From: Chelonoidis abingdonii
Taxonomy: Eukaryota > Chordata > Testudines > Testudinidae
Direction: 5' to 3'
Assembly (NCBI RefSeq): GCF_003597395.2
Contig: NC_133769.1
Coordinates: forward strand, 174,693,019 to 174,757,018
Length of the DNA stretch: 64,000 bases
Below the pieces are notes generated by a model. It searched no databases. It was not told the DNA's origin and worked only from the letters and a program-made list of their open reading frames with translations. This document shows positions 1-11,763 of the stretch, one piece after another. Each line of letters starts with the position of its first letter. Position 1 is the stretch's first letter. Made by a program: the position numbers and the translations under genes.

Positions 1-118
1 AAATCGATATAAAGTGCTCTTTATATCGATATAAAGAGCGTTGTAGTGTGGACGGGTACAGCGTTAAATCGATTTAACGCTGTTTAAATCGATTTAAACG
101 CGTAGTGTAGACCAGGCC
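1..118. mobile_element. 3' end of a Harbinger-like MITE, cut by the window edge
   Basis: The stretch ends in GTGTAGACCAGGCC, the inverted form of a GGCCTGGTCTACAC terminus, and is followed by TTA, a usual PIF/Harbinger target duplication. Inside are three perfect palindromes, each centred on ATCGAT: 16-39 (24 bp), 61-80 (20 bp) and 82-99 (18 bp). The left part lies outside the window, so neither full length nor the second duplication copy can be checked. The class is inferred from the terminus and the TTA. Confidence 0.6.
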
Positions 119-121
119 TTA

Positions 122-626
122 AACTTTGGTATTCTTCCTTAAATCTGAAGTGTATACTGCTGGCCTATGAATGCACACCCTGTCATAGGTTATTCATTAC
201 ATCTCTGCAGCTAGAAGAATAATTATTGCCAAATCTGATGGAGAGAGATTTTCTTTTTTGAGACATATTTACCAAGAGCTTGATTTAAACCACCGGCCAT
301 CATCACGTTTTGGTCTCCACTGAACTAGGCTGGTGTCATGCTGGCAATCTGAATGTGACATGCCCTGTATTCCATTACCATGAACAGTCAGTTCCTCATA
401 GAGCTCAGCTTTGAGATAAATGAATTTTGTTTCAATACTTTGATAAATAAATTGAAGTGATACTACTTTGTTTTTGCCCATCAGCTCAGGAACCAATTAT
501 GTGTAAATACATGGTAAGGGCCTAGTTTAGAGCCATGATATTTAGCATTGTGTGCTGCTAAAGGAGATAATCAGGGTTGTTATTCCATGCAATAACATTG
601 GAGGCCTGCAATAGTGGCATTAGCAG
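122..626. other. No gene or recognised repeat
   Basis: AT-rich sequence between the MITE end and the solo LTR. Short open frames on both strands show no recognisable protein features and no splice-flanked exon was seen. Confidence 0.5.
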
Positions 627-630
627 CCTG

Positions 631-1309
631 TGTAAGCATCTGGACTCATTCCTGCAGCACCTCCTGCTGGTCTTTCTGGGAATTAGCTCATTCCAGTTCT
701 GGAGCACACACTGCAGGCTGGTGATCCGCCTTACCTGTGTCCCTCCCAGGACCCCAGTGCCTAGGGTGCTGCTCCCTGTCAGTAACCCCTCACAGCCTCA
801 GGGTCTCCCCCTCCCAGGGGAACCCCCACCCTCTATCACCACTTCGCCTCAGTGTTCAGCTACTGCCAGTCCCCATCTAGCCCCCTGCTGGGTGGGGTGG
901 ACTGCAGTGTAAGCCACTCATCATAGGCAAAGGGGGTTCAGACCTGCTGCCTCTGCCTACCTATGGGCTGTTCCCTGCAACTCAATACCTAATGGGCCTT
1001 ACCAGGCCTTCAGCCTGGAGCTTTCCTAGGCCAGAGCTTCCCTGGCTCCCTAGGCCTTTCCCCAGCCCTGATCCACTCTAGGTTCCCATCTTAGCACCTT
1101 ACAGCCAGGCCCTTCTCCCTCTACAGGCAGAGGAATACTACTTGGGCCTCTAGCTCACAGCCTTTTATACGGGCCAGCTGTACCTGATTGGGGCATGGCC
1201 ACAGCTGAGCCTATTTTCCCCAATCAGCCCAGCTTCTTGCCTCAGCCACAGCCCTCTCCTGAGCTGTTTCAAGCCCCGCAGGGCAGGAGAGGGTAATCAC
1301 TCCGCTACA
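631..1309. mobile_element. Solo LTR (family A), diverged
   Basis: It begins TGTAAGC and ends CCGCTACA, giving the TG...CA ends of an LTR, and is flanked by CCTG on both sides (627-630 and 1310-1313). It aligns along most of its length with the LTR at 30026-30678. Shared landmarks are CTCCTGCTGGTC, GGGAATTAG, the CCTCCCAGGGGAACCCCC block, CCACTCATCAT and a promoter-like TTTTATA near 1165. No internal retroviral or gag-pol sequence adjoins it, so it is a recombined solo LTR or an orphan. It is more diverged than the 30-kb copy. Confidence 0.7.
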
Positions 1310-1377
1310 CCTGTGATGGAGAGATGGAAAGAGAGACTCTTCTGCCATCTATTTTGAACCCTGCTCTGCATTTAAAA

Positions 1378-1606
1378 GTTTTGCTGGCATAGCTATATGA
1401 AAAAATCCAGCTCCTAACTGACATATCTATGCCAACAAAAGCCCTAGTATAGATACAGTTATGTCAACAAAAAAGTGCACTTGCCAGTATAGTTTGTTCC
1501 ATTAGTGGAACTGATATGAGCTATACTGGCAAAAGTGCACTATAAGCTGACTCTCCAGTGGGAGGGTTTGGTGGCACAGCTGTGTAGCTAGTGTAGCCAA
1601 GCCCTT
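1378..1606. mobile_element. MITE-like palindromic repeat
   Basis: Two inverted halves share blocks such as GTGCACTTGCCAGTATAG near 1477 and CTATACTGGCAAAAGTGCAC near 1523. The outer parts carry GCTGGCATAGCTATATG and AGCTAGTGTAGCCAAG. The fold-back with no coding sequence fits a small non-autonomous DNA element. Ends and target duplication were not resolved. Confidence 0.5.
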
Positions 1607-1810
1607 GATGAGTAGCGTGGGAGGGATTGGCTATTCGCTTTCCACATGTTTATGGCTTGGTCACACCAATGTCCCTGAAAGCAGAATTTGACCCATTGCA
1701 ATACTTTCACAGTGAAAGAAATGAAATATTTTAGGAGCACTTCCTACAAATAGGCTTGTTTCACTTATGTAATGCCCTTAGCGGAGGCCCTTAAAGTACT
1801 TTAGAAATAG

Positions 1811-2096
1811 AAGGCCATGTCTACACCAGGAGTGTTTTATCTGTATAGGAATACAAAGCGGTCTTAATGTGGACACAGCTATACCAGCAAAGCTGCACTT
1901 TGCACCAGTGTAGTAAAACCCCTCCCCATGAGAGAAACAAGCTATGACAGTAAAGGTGCAGCTTTGTTCGTATAGCTGTATCCATACTAGGGTTGCTGCT
2001 GCGTAGCTATGTCTGCCAGGGATCTCACCTCTTCACTGTCTTGACCAACGCTGCTGTGCTGGCAGAAGTCTTTAGTGTAGATGTAATTTAGCCTCA
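1811..2096. mobile_element. MITE with GTCTACAC-type end
   Basis: It starts at GGCCATGTCTACACCAGG and ends near GTGTAGATGTAATTTAGCC, roughly inverted copies of each other. Inside, AAGCTGCACTTT (about 1890) and AGGTGCAGCTTTG (about 1955) fold back. No reading frame of note. The end resembles those of the MITEs at 14621, 34433 and 45292. Target duplication was not resolved. Confidence 0.6.
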
Positions 2097-3073
2097 CAGC
2101 ATCTCTCTGAGGTAGAGTTTGTCTCACCAACCCCACTTCCCCAGTGTCAGACAGGATGTCTGTGTCAGAGCTGGAAACAAGCCCAGGTATCCTAGTCCCA
2201 GATTTTATCTAGAAAACCATCCTTTTCTCCTCTACACTGATGATCTCTATAATAGCTATCCAATGGCATTAACATTCACAGCTTAATGAGAGAGCAGGGA
2301 TTGCAAAGATCCCAAATGGGAAAGTGTGAAATTTTGAAGTTAAACTCCTAAAGTCTAGTGTCAGTTGTGTACCAGGGAAGACTAAATAATTCATCAGACT
2401 GCACTGCAGGTGACTAATCACCTAGGCCTATGGTGCAGTGCATTCTCTCATTCAACGCTCATACTGCAGTCGCATATCCTGAAATTGGTCTGTGAAAACT
2501 TACAAAATGTCTCATTGACAGGACAGCCACTGTGGGATAGACATTGCATTGAGCTGCAGTTGCTCCCATTCAGGGAGAGAAGATCAATGAGGAATGGATC
2601 TTTACATTTTGATTCAGTTAGTTGTGCTGTGCTGAGCAGACTCTGGAATTGGATGGTCGGATATTGCCCATCTGAAGCATATTTGCATTGTTTACAACAG
2701 AATAGACTTAAGTTTTCTGTGTGTATGAGCAATCAGCTTGCATGCAGAGTTTGTACACGTTTCTAAATAACAGCACTACTCTGAATGTGTGTTAAGTGAT
2801 TTTGTTTTTCTTATTGGTACTTATGGAGATGCTGAAGAGAAAGCTGTTGTCCCTTTTCTCTTTAAAATTTGAATACAAGGTAGACATGATCTGCTACACT
2901 GAGATCTTTTAGAGGTTCCTACCTGTCCTCGAGAGCTCAAAGACCTGACTGAGTGTCAAAAACCCAGAGTTGCATGTATAGTCTTAGCGCTGATATTTCC
3001 TGACTTCACTTTTTAAATATGCAATCATAATGGAGCTTGTTCTTGATGGGAAAAAGCTTCTACAGTTGCTAGG
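2097..3073. other. Mostly unique sequence, no gene seen
   Basis: Ordinary AT-rich DNA. A 118-codon open frame at 2410-2766 (+) overlaps a 94-codon one on the other strand. Neither has a recognisable motif, and no splice context or repeat identity supports coding. Confidence 0.4.
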
Positions 3074-3074
3074 A

Positions 3075-3420
3075 GAGGATGGCTTTGTGGCTAAGACATT
3101 GGTCTGGGGATCATGGTTCAGTTCCTAGCTCTGTACCTTTCTGTGTAATCTTGGGAAAATCACAGATGATGGAATTTTCAGAAGTGCTTATGGTTAGCCT
3201 GGCTTTGCTCCCAGTGATGTCAATATTTCTGTTGCCTTCATTGGGAGCAGAATTTGGATAATGCTGAGTGGTTTTGAAATCTCATTCTTAATCTCGCTGG
3301 GCCTTTTCCCATCTATAAAATGGGAATGATGATTCCCTGCCTCACAGGAGCGTTGCTACGACAAATTCACTAATATTTGTGAGGTGCACAGGTGCTCCAG
3401 TGATGAAAACTATGTACGTA
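3075..3420 (+). repeat. MIR/CORE-SINE copy split by a small palindromic repeat
   Basis: The left part (about 3075-3162) has the tRNA-derived pattern: GGCTTTGTGGCTAAGACATT, GGTTCAGTTCC, then TGTGTAATCTTGGGAAAATCAC. The typical CCATCTATAAAATGGGAATGATGAT follows only after about 3310. Between them lies roughly 100-150 bp containing TTCAGAAGTGCTTATGG and a CATTGGGAGCAG piece, which resembles the window's short palindromic repeats. This is a nested insertion in an old SINE. Confidence 0.6.
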
Positions 3421-3839
3421 GGTTTGCTTTTAAAAAATCAGAAATTATGCAGCTAGGACCGTAATTCTGTCAATAATCACACAAGCTATCACTGGGGCTT
3501 TGACAGTTTACTTTTAAAAATACAGGGCTGCTTTTGAATGAGAGAACTCATTATTTTTGCCTGGAGTACTTCAAGCTACATGTTTATAGTGGAGGGTAGG
3601 GTTGAGGGAAGCTTTAGTCATTAACTTTCTTCCTGCATCCTATATTACAAGAAGAAACCTGGCAACTCACAGCAGTTGTTGGTAGTCTGCAAATTATTCT
3701 GTTCCACTTTCACTAGCAGATGCTACAGTAGTGGCTGAAAATACTGTGAGCTCCAGCGATGTTGAATATTAAAATGAGTGAGAGTATAATCTGCAAACAA
3801 ACAAACAAAAGGTGAAAAAGTTATTTCTTATACAAAAGA

Positions 3840-4339
3840 CAGGGCCACCCAGAGGTGGGGGCAAGTGGGGCAATTTGCCCCAGGCTCCACAGGGGCCCCC
3901 ACAAGAATTTTTCGGGGCCCTCGGAACAGGGTCGTTCACTCGCTCCGGGGGCCCCGGAAAACTCTTGCGGGGCTCAGGCCTCCGGAGCTTCTTCCACTCC
4001 AGGTCTTCAGCGGCAATTCGGCGGCGGGGAGTCTTTCCGCCCTGAGACCTGCAGCTGAAGTGCCAGGTCTTCGGCAGCAATTCAGCAGTGGGGAGCCCCC
4101 GCCATGGGTCTTCAGGGCACTTTGGCGGCAGGGGGTGGTCCTTATGCTCCGGGACCCGCTGCAGAAGTGCCAGGTCTTCAGCGGCAATTCAGTGGCAGAG
4201 ATCCCCTGCCACGGGTCTTTGGGGCACTTCGGCGGCAGGTCCCAGAGTGGAAGAACCCCCTGACCGCCGAATTACCGCTGAAGTGGGGGCCCCTCACCAT
4301 CAAAGACTCCAGGCCCCCTGAATCCTCTGGGTGGCCCTG
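3840..4339. mobile_element. Non-autonomous hAT element, 500 bp
   Basis: The terminal inverted repeats are CAGGGCCACCCAGAGG and CCTCTGGGTGGCCCTG, 16 bp and exact. They are flanked by the perfect 8-bp duplication ACAAAAGA at 3832-3839 and 4340-4347, which is diagnostic of the hAT superfamily. The interior is GC-rich and partly tandem: units like GGTCTTCAGCGGCAATTC recur about four times. Its left end corresponds, in reverse, to the right end of the element at 22892-23626, so both belong to one family. Long open frames here are by-products of the GC-rich repeats, not genes. Confidence 0.93.
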
Positions 4340-4347
4340 ACAAAAGA

Positions 4348-5104
4348 TAAGATTGGGCTTTTAACAGAACAGTTCTGTATCTTCCCCCTAGCCTCTTCCA
4401 AAATACAAATTACTGGTGCCAAACCCAAGAAGCACAAAGAACATTTATTATTCCATTTCTTCATGTTGCATTGCCAACAAAGTGTGCATGCTGACAGAGA
4501 AGAAGACGTGGGATGGTCCAAAAAGTTGTCAGTCTAATTTCATGTGCAACAAAATGGAGTGCTGTGAGCTGGAAGTGGGAATGTAACAGTACTGATAAGG
4601 GAGGGATTGAGAGGGACAAGTTCACTGAGAGTATGGGGTTACTCTAGGGAGGTTCCTGCACAACATGGCAGAACAAAACATTTGCGCTGGGTTTTTTATG
4701 GGGTCGAAGTGGAGCTCGGAGCTCTTTTGTTAAGATTAAGAGAAAAAATATCTTATGTGCCAGATGCTACTGCTACAGTGACAGAAGCCCAAAGGAGCCT
4801 TGGCTAGAATGAAAACTGCAAATAGTTGTGGGGGGACAAATATCTATTTTTGAGTTTCCCACATGGAACTGAAATATTGCAGGTGAGCATAAAATAAACA
4901 ACTGGAAAAATAGGTGACTGGGAAGTTCTGATGACTATAACTTTAATGCATTCATTCGAGTGTTGGCCATTTCAATGGAGCTTTTTAAGGAACAGTGGAA
5001 AGCCTTTATTGATCTCTAAGAAAGGGGGGCACAAGATTGGGTTTGTGCCTTTTTTAGTGCTTTATGATATGTAAATGATGTAGATCTGGAACGTTAGTTC
5101 TTCC
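4348..5104. other. No gene or clear repeat
   Basis: Nothing recognised beyond ordinary AT-rich sequence. Short frames near 4331-4537 and 4607-4807 lack domain features. Confidence 0.4.
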
Positions 5105-5555
5105 TCTCTCATAACACAGTAACAAGAGCACATTCAGTAATATGAAAATGTGTGAAATTCAAAACCACTAACAGGAAATTCTTTTTCATACAGCATGTAA
5201 TTAAACTGTGGAATTCCATACCACGTGAAGTCATTGAGGCCAAAGCTTTAGCAAGATTAAAAAGGGGTTGAATTTTTATATGGATATCAAGGATATCCCA
5301 AGTTGTCATAATTAATGACAGCACATTTTATAAAAGGGCTATTACAATTTTTGCTACAGTATTTAAACTAATCTCTAACTATTAGAGATTAGGATGAGAC
5401 CTAGTGTGGAGAGCTTGTTATCCAACATCTATTACTACAGGGTTCTTACACTTTCCTCAGAAGTATCTGGTGCTGGCCAATGTCACAGGGAAGATACTGG
5501 ACTAGATGGACCCTGCCTCTGATACAGTCTAGCAATTTCAGTTTTCCTATAAAGA
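5105..5555 (+). repeat. Old CR1 LINE 3' region
   Basis: The order of sequences matches the 3' end of amniote CR1: TGTGGAATTCCATACCACG with following AAGGCCAAAGCTTTAGCAAG (5211-5262), then TGGTGCTGGCCAATGTCACAGG and ATACTGGACTAGATGGACC (about 5470-5512). It is decayed and 5'-truncated, with no coding remnant. The CR1 assignment is from remembered consensus features. Confidence 0.65.
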
Positions 5556-7640
5556 AGGCATGAAAGTTTGGTATTTTTATAAAGGGCTTTTCTGTCCTAC
5601 TTTTTTAGGTTAGAAATGTAGGATTCCTCTCCCCTGGAAGACACCATGGAGTATTACTAGGTTTATGATTTCAGAGATAATAAGAAGGTAAACCATGATT
5701 AACTGAAGTAGGAAGCTGTTTCTATTGAGAGTGTATGATTCATCATTGTTTTTTATTAACAACCACTTACTAGAATGCTTGGGGGAAAAGCTCTCATTGT
5801 TAGGGATTCAACCTCTTCCATTGAAGATTGAAAAATCTTTCTCAGCGCAAGCCTTCCATAATGTCCACCAACAAAGAAAATGAGCGAGGGTGAAAATTGG
5901 CATTTCTGTTTATATTAAATAAAACAAGCAGAATAAAAAGACTTTATTAAAATAAACCTACAGATTTTGATACTTCTTCATGAAGAAGCAAAATAAGGAA
6001 ATCCCCTTTTTTTCATCTTTGCATGATATCTTTAAATGAATAATGCTATTGCCACTTAGTCTTAATGAAATAATTAAAGGTAAAATTTCCAGTAGTGTAT
6101 TTAGAAACATAGTTTTAAAAAGCCCAGTTCAGTCTTATCTAAAACCAAAATGTGTTCAGTCAGTGTTTGGCCTTACTGTGCATTGGAACCATTTGTATCA
6201 AGAGAGCACTTTTTATTTGTAGGGCATATAAGATCTTACAGACACTGTTACAGCCATGTAAAGGAACAACGCCCATGTGCTGGCCTGACCCACTGTGCCA
6301 AACAGCTGCTGACTAGTATGAGGACTCAGGGATAGAGCTGGTTGAAGAAATGGATTCGCATTGTTTATATTATGAAAAATTTTTGAATGTTGTCTGAGTA
6401 TCCATTTGTTTGTTAATAGGTTTATAAATTATGCAGTGAGAGAAATGGGAGCTGCCCCTTTCAATTAGGATGAAGGTACTTCAAGTGGGCTCTTGCTGCC
6501 ACCAGGGAACGATGTGTTGGGGAGAGTGCTGTATAGGGAATTGGGAGGACTTGCCTGCAGGATGCTCCCAAGCTTGGTCAGAATTCAAAGGGTAATAAAG
6601 TTATGCTTCAAAAACTAAAGCCTTTTCACTGAAGGTGTAACACTAGTGTGGGGTGTGGTAAATTATCCATACAGACTTATTACATTTTGCCCTTTCCACT
6701 CATAAGGAAGAAATCAAAGGATTCTCTCCTAAATTGAAAATAGTGCTTCCTGCCACATGGAATGATACTCGGCAGCTGACCTTCCCCCATCTTACTTTTG
6801 TGGATTTCTCATTAAAATAGTTCCAAGTGTGTGTTTATTTTAATGTGCTTACAGTGTGAAGGAGGCAGGGCCTGAAACCCCAGTGTCTCCTGTCATGTGC
6901 CTGTCTCATCCTACACTTCTGGGGCAGCTTGTTATTAATTACCATGGAGCCAGTATAAATGTGCTACAGATATTATTAAAATCTCCTTGTATTACAACTT
7001 TCACACCACTCTCATGCAATGAAAATTAATGAAGTGAAATTGATCTACAAGACTTTCTCCCTCCTCTTTGACCTTTATGCTCTGCTGGGAGAAGTTTGGG
7101 CTTAGCCCTTGACCTTTTTGAACAATTCCATGAGCTCTGTTACTCTGACCAGAGCAGGTAGACTTCATTTTAACACTTTGTCTGCAGGGGATCAGGAGGT
7201 AAGGAGTGGCCTGTTCAGAAGAAAATTATATATGAATTCACCTGGATGGTAGGGTTTGGAATCCCAGCCATTTTCACCCACTCCTTCCCAAAATGATGAT
7301 GGTCTATTATGCTAAACCTCATTAGTTCATTATCTAAAATACAGTACACCATTTGTGCTGAGTATTAATCAAATATCTTTCCTGAATGGTGGAGGGAAAT
7401 TTACAAAGCCCTATGAAAACAAAGAGCAAAATCCAGGCTTGGTGTAGTGTGGTGTAACTCCATCAGCTTCATTGGATTGTGTCCATTTATACCAGGTCTG
7501 AATATGGTCTGGGTAGCTAGCGTAGGGCTCCCTAGCAATGAGTCTTAGTTAGCCTGACCAGCTCAGTACATCTCACTCATTGTTGTCATGATATTGATCC
7601 AAAAGGGGGCATGTTATAAATCACTGGAAAACTACTCACT
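5556..7640. other. AT-rich unique DNA, including a possible conserved block
   Basis: No gene was seen. The part at about 6820-7200 is free of recognisable repeats. It contains homeodomain-like TAATTA motifs (TTATTAATTACCATGG, GAAAATTAATGAAG) and two TGACCTTT half-sites, a composition often seen in vertebrate regulatory elements. A small palindromic repeat lies at about 7436-7515 (GTGTAACTCC...CATTGGA). Confidence 0.35.
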
Positions 7641-8660
7641 GATCATTACTCTTCTTCTGTGATGTAGGTATGATTCACCTACAAAGAACTATACAGAGGT
7701 GCTGGAAATATTTAATTAAAATGTGTGTAAACTGGGCATGTCAGGGGAAGTTGATAAACGGTTTTTTCCAGAAGGAACTGACACCTCAAGTCAGGTGTGG
7801 CCAACGAAAGCGGGCTATTCCTTTGTTTCTGAGATTGCAGGAAGACCATTTGCATTGTAAAAATCACAAGCGAGAGAGAACCCAACCTGATGTCTACACC
7901 CAGCAGGGGAAAGGAACTATATTTGGGGATACACTCCAGGATAATGCATTGCAAAGGTTTCCTGGACTATATGAAAAGAAACAGGGAGAAAACCTATAAG
8001 TTATCCTTAGCCGATGAGTTGAAGAAACCAAGTGCTCTGGGCTCTGTGATTGGATCATTGCTAAGCACTGGCCAGCCATGCTGGAAAAGCAACTGGGGTG
8101 AGAATCTTACTTTGAACAAATGACTCTAGTTTGTTAAGTATGGTTTTAGTCTCAGAAGCATATTTTTAATTTTGGTTTGTAGCCATTTCTATCTTGATTC
8201 CTTCTACTTAGTATCACTTAAATATCTGCTCTTTGTTAATAAGCTTAATCTTGTTTTATTACACAACCATCTCAGTGCAGTGCCTCAGACTGAAGGGTCA
8301 GACCCTCAGTCATCCTAACAAGCTGGTGCTGTGGTCTGTCTCTTCAGAGGAACAGAGACCTTGATAAGGTTTTTGTGCATGTTCTAGCATGAGAACCAGA
8401 TGCTACAGGAAAGACAGTTCTGGGGAAACTCAGGCCTAAAAGGGTTTTTACCCTATAAGGAATAACCAAGCTGCTGGAAGCCAGGGTGAGGTTATGGTAC
8501 TGTAAACAGGGTGCTGGTGTCCAGGCTGTAAGCCAAAGCTGCCCAGAACAGACACAGCCCATGGTTGTCAGGGCAGGCACTGATACAACACCTTACTGGT
8601 CTGGGTGAACCCCAAAGCATCACAGGTAGCACTTCTGCAAGCTTCTGTACAGCTGAGCTC
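7640..8660 (+). repeat. Probable LTR-retrotransposon remnant
   Basis: The part at 8210-8300 (CACTTAAATATCTGCTC then TTAATAAGCTTAATCTTG, then CAGTGCAGTGCC) resembles an LTR polyadenylation region. A similar order occurs at 19340-19420. Flanking sequence has the mixed composition of endogenous-retrovirus-like material, but no LTR ends or target duplication were found. The 109-codon frame at 7670-7999 has no recognisable domain. The class is uncertain. Confidence 0.4.
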
Positions 8661-9226
8661 TGTAGCAGAATTGTCACATGTGGGTATCAAATGAGTTCCA
8701 GCTGAACATCAGTTAAATTCCTCTATTTCCCTGAAAGCTCAGAGCAACCATTGTGTTTTGCATACAGACTTGTCAGCTGTCTCATTTCAACTCCTGTAGT
8801 TGTTCCCCATGATCTGAATAAATACATTTCTCTCATAAACCCACTTCATTAAGGGATGTCAATACAACTGTTAGGTTTAAAGACTTCATAGCTGCTCTCC
8901 CCTGTAGTTCTGATTCTGCACACTTTAAACATTATCTCTTTTCTGTGTCAGAAGGTACCTTCCCTATAGACCCACTGTACTCCACAGCCCATATTTCCAT
9001 TATCATGGTTGGCAGGTATGGCAGGATGAGTGTTTTCTAAGAAATGATATTGAGAACACTGTGGTGGATGCAAATATAAACAAGTCATCTGTATTTTTTG
9101 TTACAAAAGAAGGTAGTATCACATCAGTGCTTGAAAAGTAGACAAGCCTACAGCTCATTTACATGGTAAGTAACACTATCCCCTCCTTCCTAAAGCAACC
9201 GGGAAGGTGAAAAGGTAGCCAAACCC

Positions 9227-9345
9227 TGGAGCAGATCCTCAGCTGGTGAAAATGGTCAAAGCTCCATTGATTGATCCTCAGCTGGCCTGAATTAGCAGAG
9301 CTCCACGGACTTCAATGGAACACACTAGCTGAGCATCTGCCCCAT
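9227..9345. repeat. Short palindromic repeat (GATCCTCAGCTGG type)
   Basis: CAGATCCTCAGCTGG (9232) and GATCCTCAGCTGG (9271) are direct copies. The far end has CTAGCTGAGCATCTG, their inverted form, with CGGACTTCAATGGA in the middle. The layout matches the other fold-back repeats listed in this window. Non-coding. Confidence 0.55.
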
Positions 9346-10000
9346 CCTTTGAGAGGGAGACAGTTTCCCAAAATTCTCACTCTCACAATCAAAGTGCTTG
9401 TTTGCCATGGTGTAACTATCAGCTTAAGACGGTGTTCCCCAGTATGCCTAGGGATTCAAGCTCAAACAGGTGCTAGCTATAGTTGCTGCAGGCCAGTTAG
9501 TGTAAGGTGCTGCCTCTTTTTCAGAAGAATGAAAAATTGTATTCACTGAATCCCCACAAGCCAATAAAACTCCCAAACTGGTGAGTACACAAGATGACTG
9601 CCACAAATACCATAAATACTCAAATAGTACTTGAAACCATGGAGGTTTTAAGGCATGAATTGGGGGAAGGAAGTGAGGAATAAATCCAACACCTGCACCA
9701 TTAACAAGCTCCTGACTTTGAGCTTCAAAGAAGGTAACTCTCTCATTTGTGCCATAGATGGGCATGTTTTTAGTTAAAATACTCTGGTTTTACTTTCACA
9801 GTACAACAGACTTTTATACTTTGTCATTAGGGACAGCTGCTTTGTAGAACTTATGCAGTGCTGAAAGATAACAAAAAGATGAAAATTTTTCAGCTAGTAT
9901 TTACCTTTTGCATCTGTAAATATAATTCAGTCAGCGTTTAAGGCTTGAGATAATGGTCGATTGCATCTATGCATTTGTATGTAAATAGTTATCTAAGTGT

Positions 10001-10036
10001 GTGTATATACACACACACATAGTGAGAGAGAGAGAC
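10001..10036. repeat. Compound (TG)n/(CA)n/(GA)n microsatellite
   Basis: A run of GTGTGTGTATATACACACACAC is followed by a GAGAGAGAGA stretch. The first part is palindromic about the central TATA. Confidence 0.85.
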
Positions 10037-11763
10037 AAAAGTAATTTTAACTTGGGTTTCGGTGAAAAAAGTCATTCCATCTTGCATTAGTACTACCTAT
10101 TCTGATGCACTGTTTGCCTCACAAAATAAGATTAGAATTGTTCAAATTAAATTAGAATGTCAAGGCCTTGACCTGAATAGAAACAAACCTCAAAGAACAG
10201 TTATACAGAAGGTAGTCCTATAATGTGTGTGGCTTGTAATGCTGTTAATTTGTGAACATTGCTAATTCACTCCCAATAGCCTGCAATATTAATGCAGTTG
10301 ATTGTCAAGATTAACATTTTAGTATTATATGCATAAATGCTTCTTGTTTGCTTTTTTTTTAAAAACATGCATGGTCAGATTCAAGTATAACACTCTAAAA
10401 TTTGTATTTTAGTCAAGCAATCCAGATCTCATTATATTAGGCAAACACAATCTGGGAGAAAAGTGGATCATGTAAATACCCCTGATATTATTCATGAATT
10501 TTCCTACTGTAGGAGGTTGAAAATATGCTACAGATACTCTCTTATAAATGACCTTGTTTAAATTCAGGTATTGTATTTCTATATTTTTTTTAAGACTTTT
10601 TAAGGAGACTTTGATTTACCTCTCTGGATAAGATTTAGTATTCTTCTGTCTTTTCTCTAGTTTTTCTAACTATATTTTAACTATTTTTCCTTTCTCTGTC
10701 CTTTTTGCTGGCCTCATGGTGCCAATCCATATTAGTGGTTGGGTTTGCCATCTAAGTTTCACTTTAGCCAAAGTACAGCTTTTAATGTGTTTTTAATCAG
10801 TCCATAATTTATGGCTACTCTTTACTGTGTCACCCAGTGTTAGAAATGAGATGGTTAAATCTTTGTGCTACAGGCAGTCTTATGATGTAGCACAAATATT
10901 TAGCTTATTTGTTGTTGGTGTAATAAAATGTGCAGGTAAAACACTTCAAATCATAGAAAGGTGGCCAAATTCTGCAACCACTAATGGACGTAGTGGTTAT
11001 CCCGTTAAGAAGCAATGGCTGTTTTTTTGAGGGGGGGGAGGGCATCCTATTATATTTAATAAAAATATCTGTAGGATGGCTGAAAAATCTTATGTGAAGG
11101 AGATAATTTCTGATTAAATTCCATAGGTTTCCAGAGTAATTTCTATCGAAACATTACACTTTTTAAAAACACAATTTTTTTCACTCCTTTTAAATTCAAA
11201 GATTTTTTTTTTAAATTTCAAGAAATATCTATGATGTATTAGACTGTGTAAACTGATGAGACGGTTTGGGGGACCTGTGTATGTGCAATTTATAGTTCTG
11301 TTTTATATTAAGAACTCTGTGTATTTATTTACATCAGTACTAACTCCATTTTGTTTTCTGAGTATTGTTTTGGTTATAAGACGGTTGTGCACCTTCACAT
11401 TGGTGCCGTAGCTTCCATATTGAGCTGAAACACACAGAAGGTGTTAGAAGAAATTCTTGCACCTAGCAACTGGATAACAATGGAGGGTCATGTTTTCGTC
11501 CATTCAAATGGACAAAGTGTTGGCTAATGCTAAGGGCAAACCAGATTTTTAAATCTGGACTCCAGGTTGGTGGTGACTTAGAAACAGAGTGGCTGACAAG
11601 GGAGGTCACCTGAAAAGAGAGACCCTTCCTTTTATAGGCTTCCGGTCCCCATCAGCTATTTTAGAGAAGAGACCAAAACCAGCAAGCAAGGCTCTGCAGG
11701 AAGAGAGAAGGAGAGGAAGGATCCTTGATTCCCAGAAAACTCGGGAGAAGTTTAGGCACCGCT

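Larger units (their letters stand above)
8661..11763. other. AT-rich unique DNA, no gene seen
   Basis: Apart from the small palindromic repeat at 9227-9345 and the microsatellite at 10001, nothing was recognised. From about 11340 to 11760 the sequence becomes mixed (CTTCCTTTTATAGG near 11627) and may be part of another LTR-like unit interrupted by the hAT element at 11764. That is only a suspicion. Confidence 0.35.

Noticed and set aside
3865..4263. Overlapping 132-codon and other frames on both strands
   Set aside because: They are products of the GC-rich sub-repeats in the hAT at 3840-4339; no recognisable domain.
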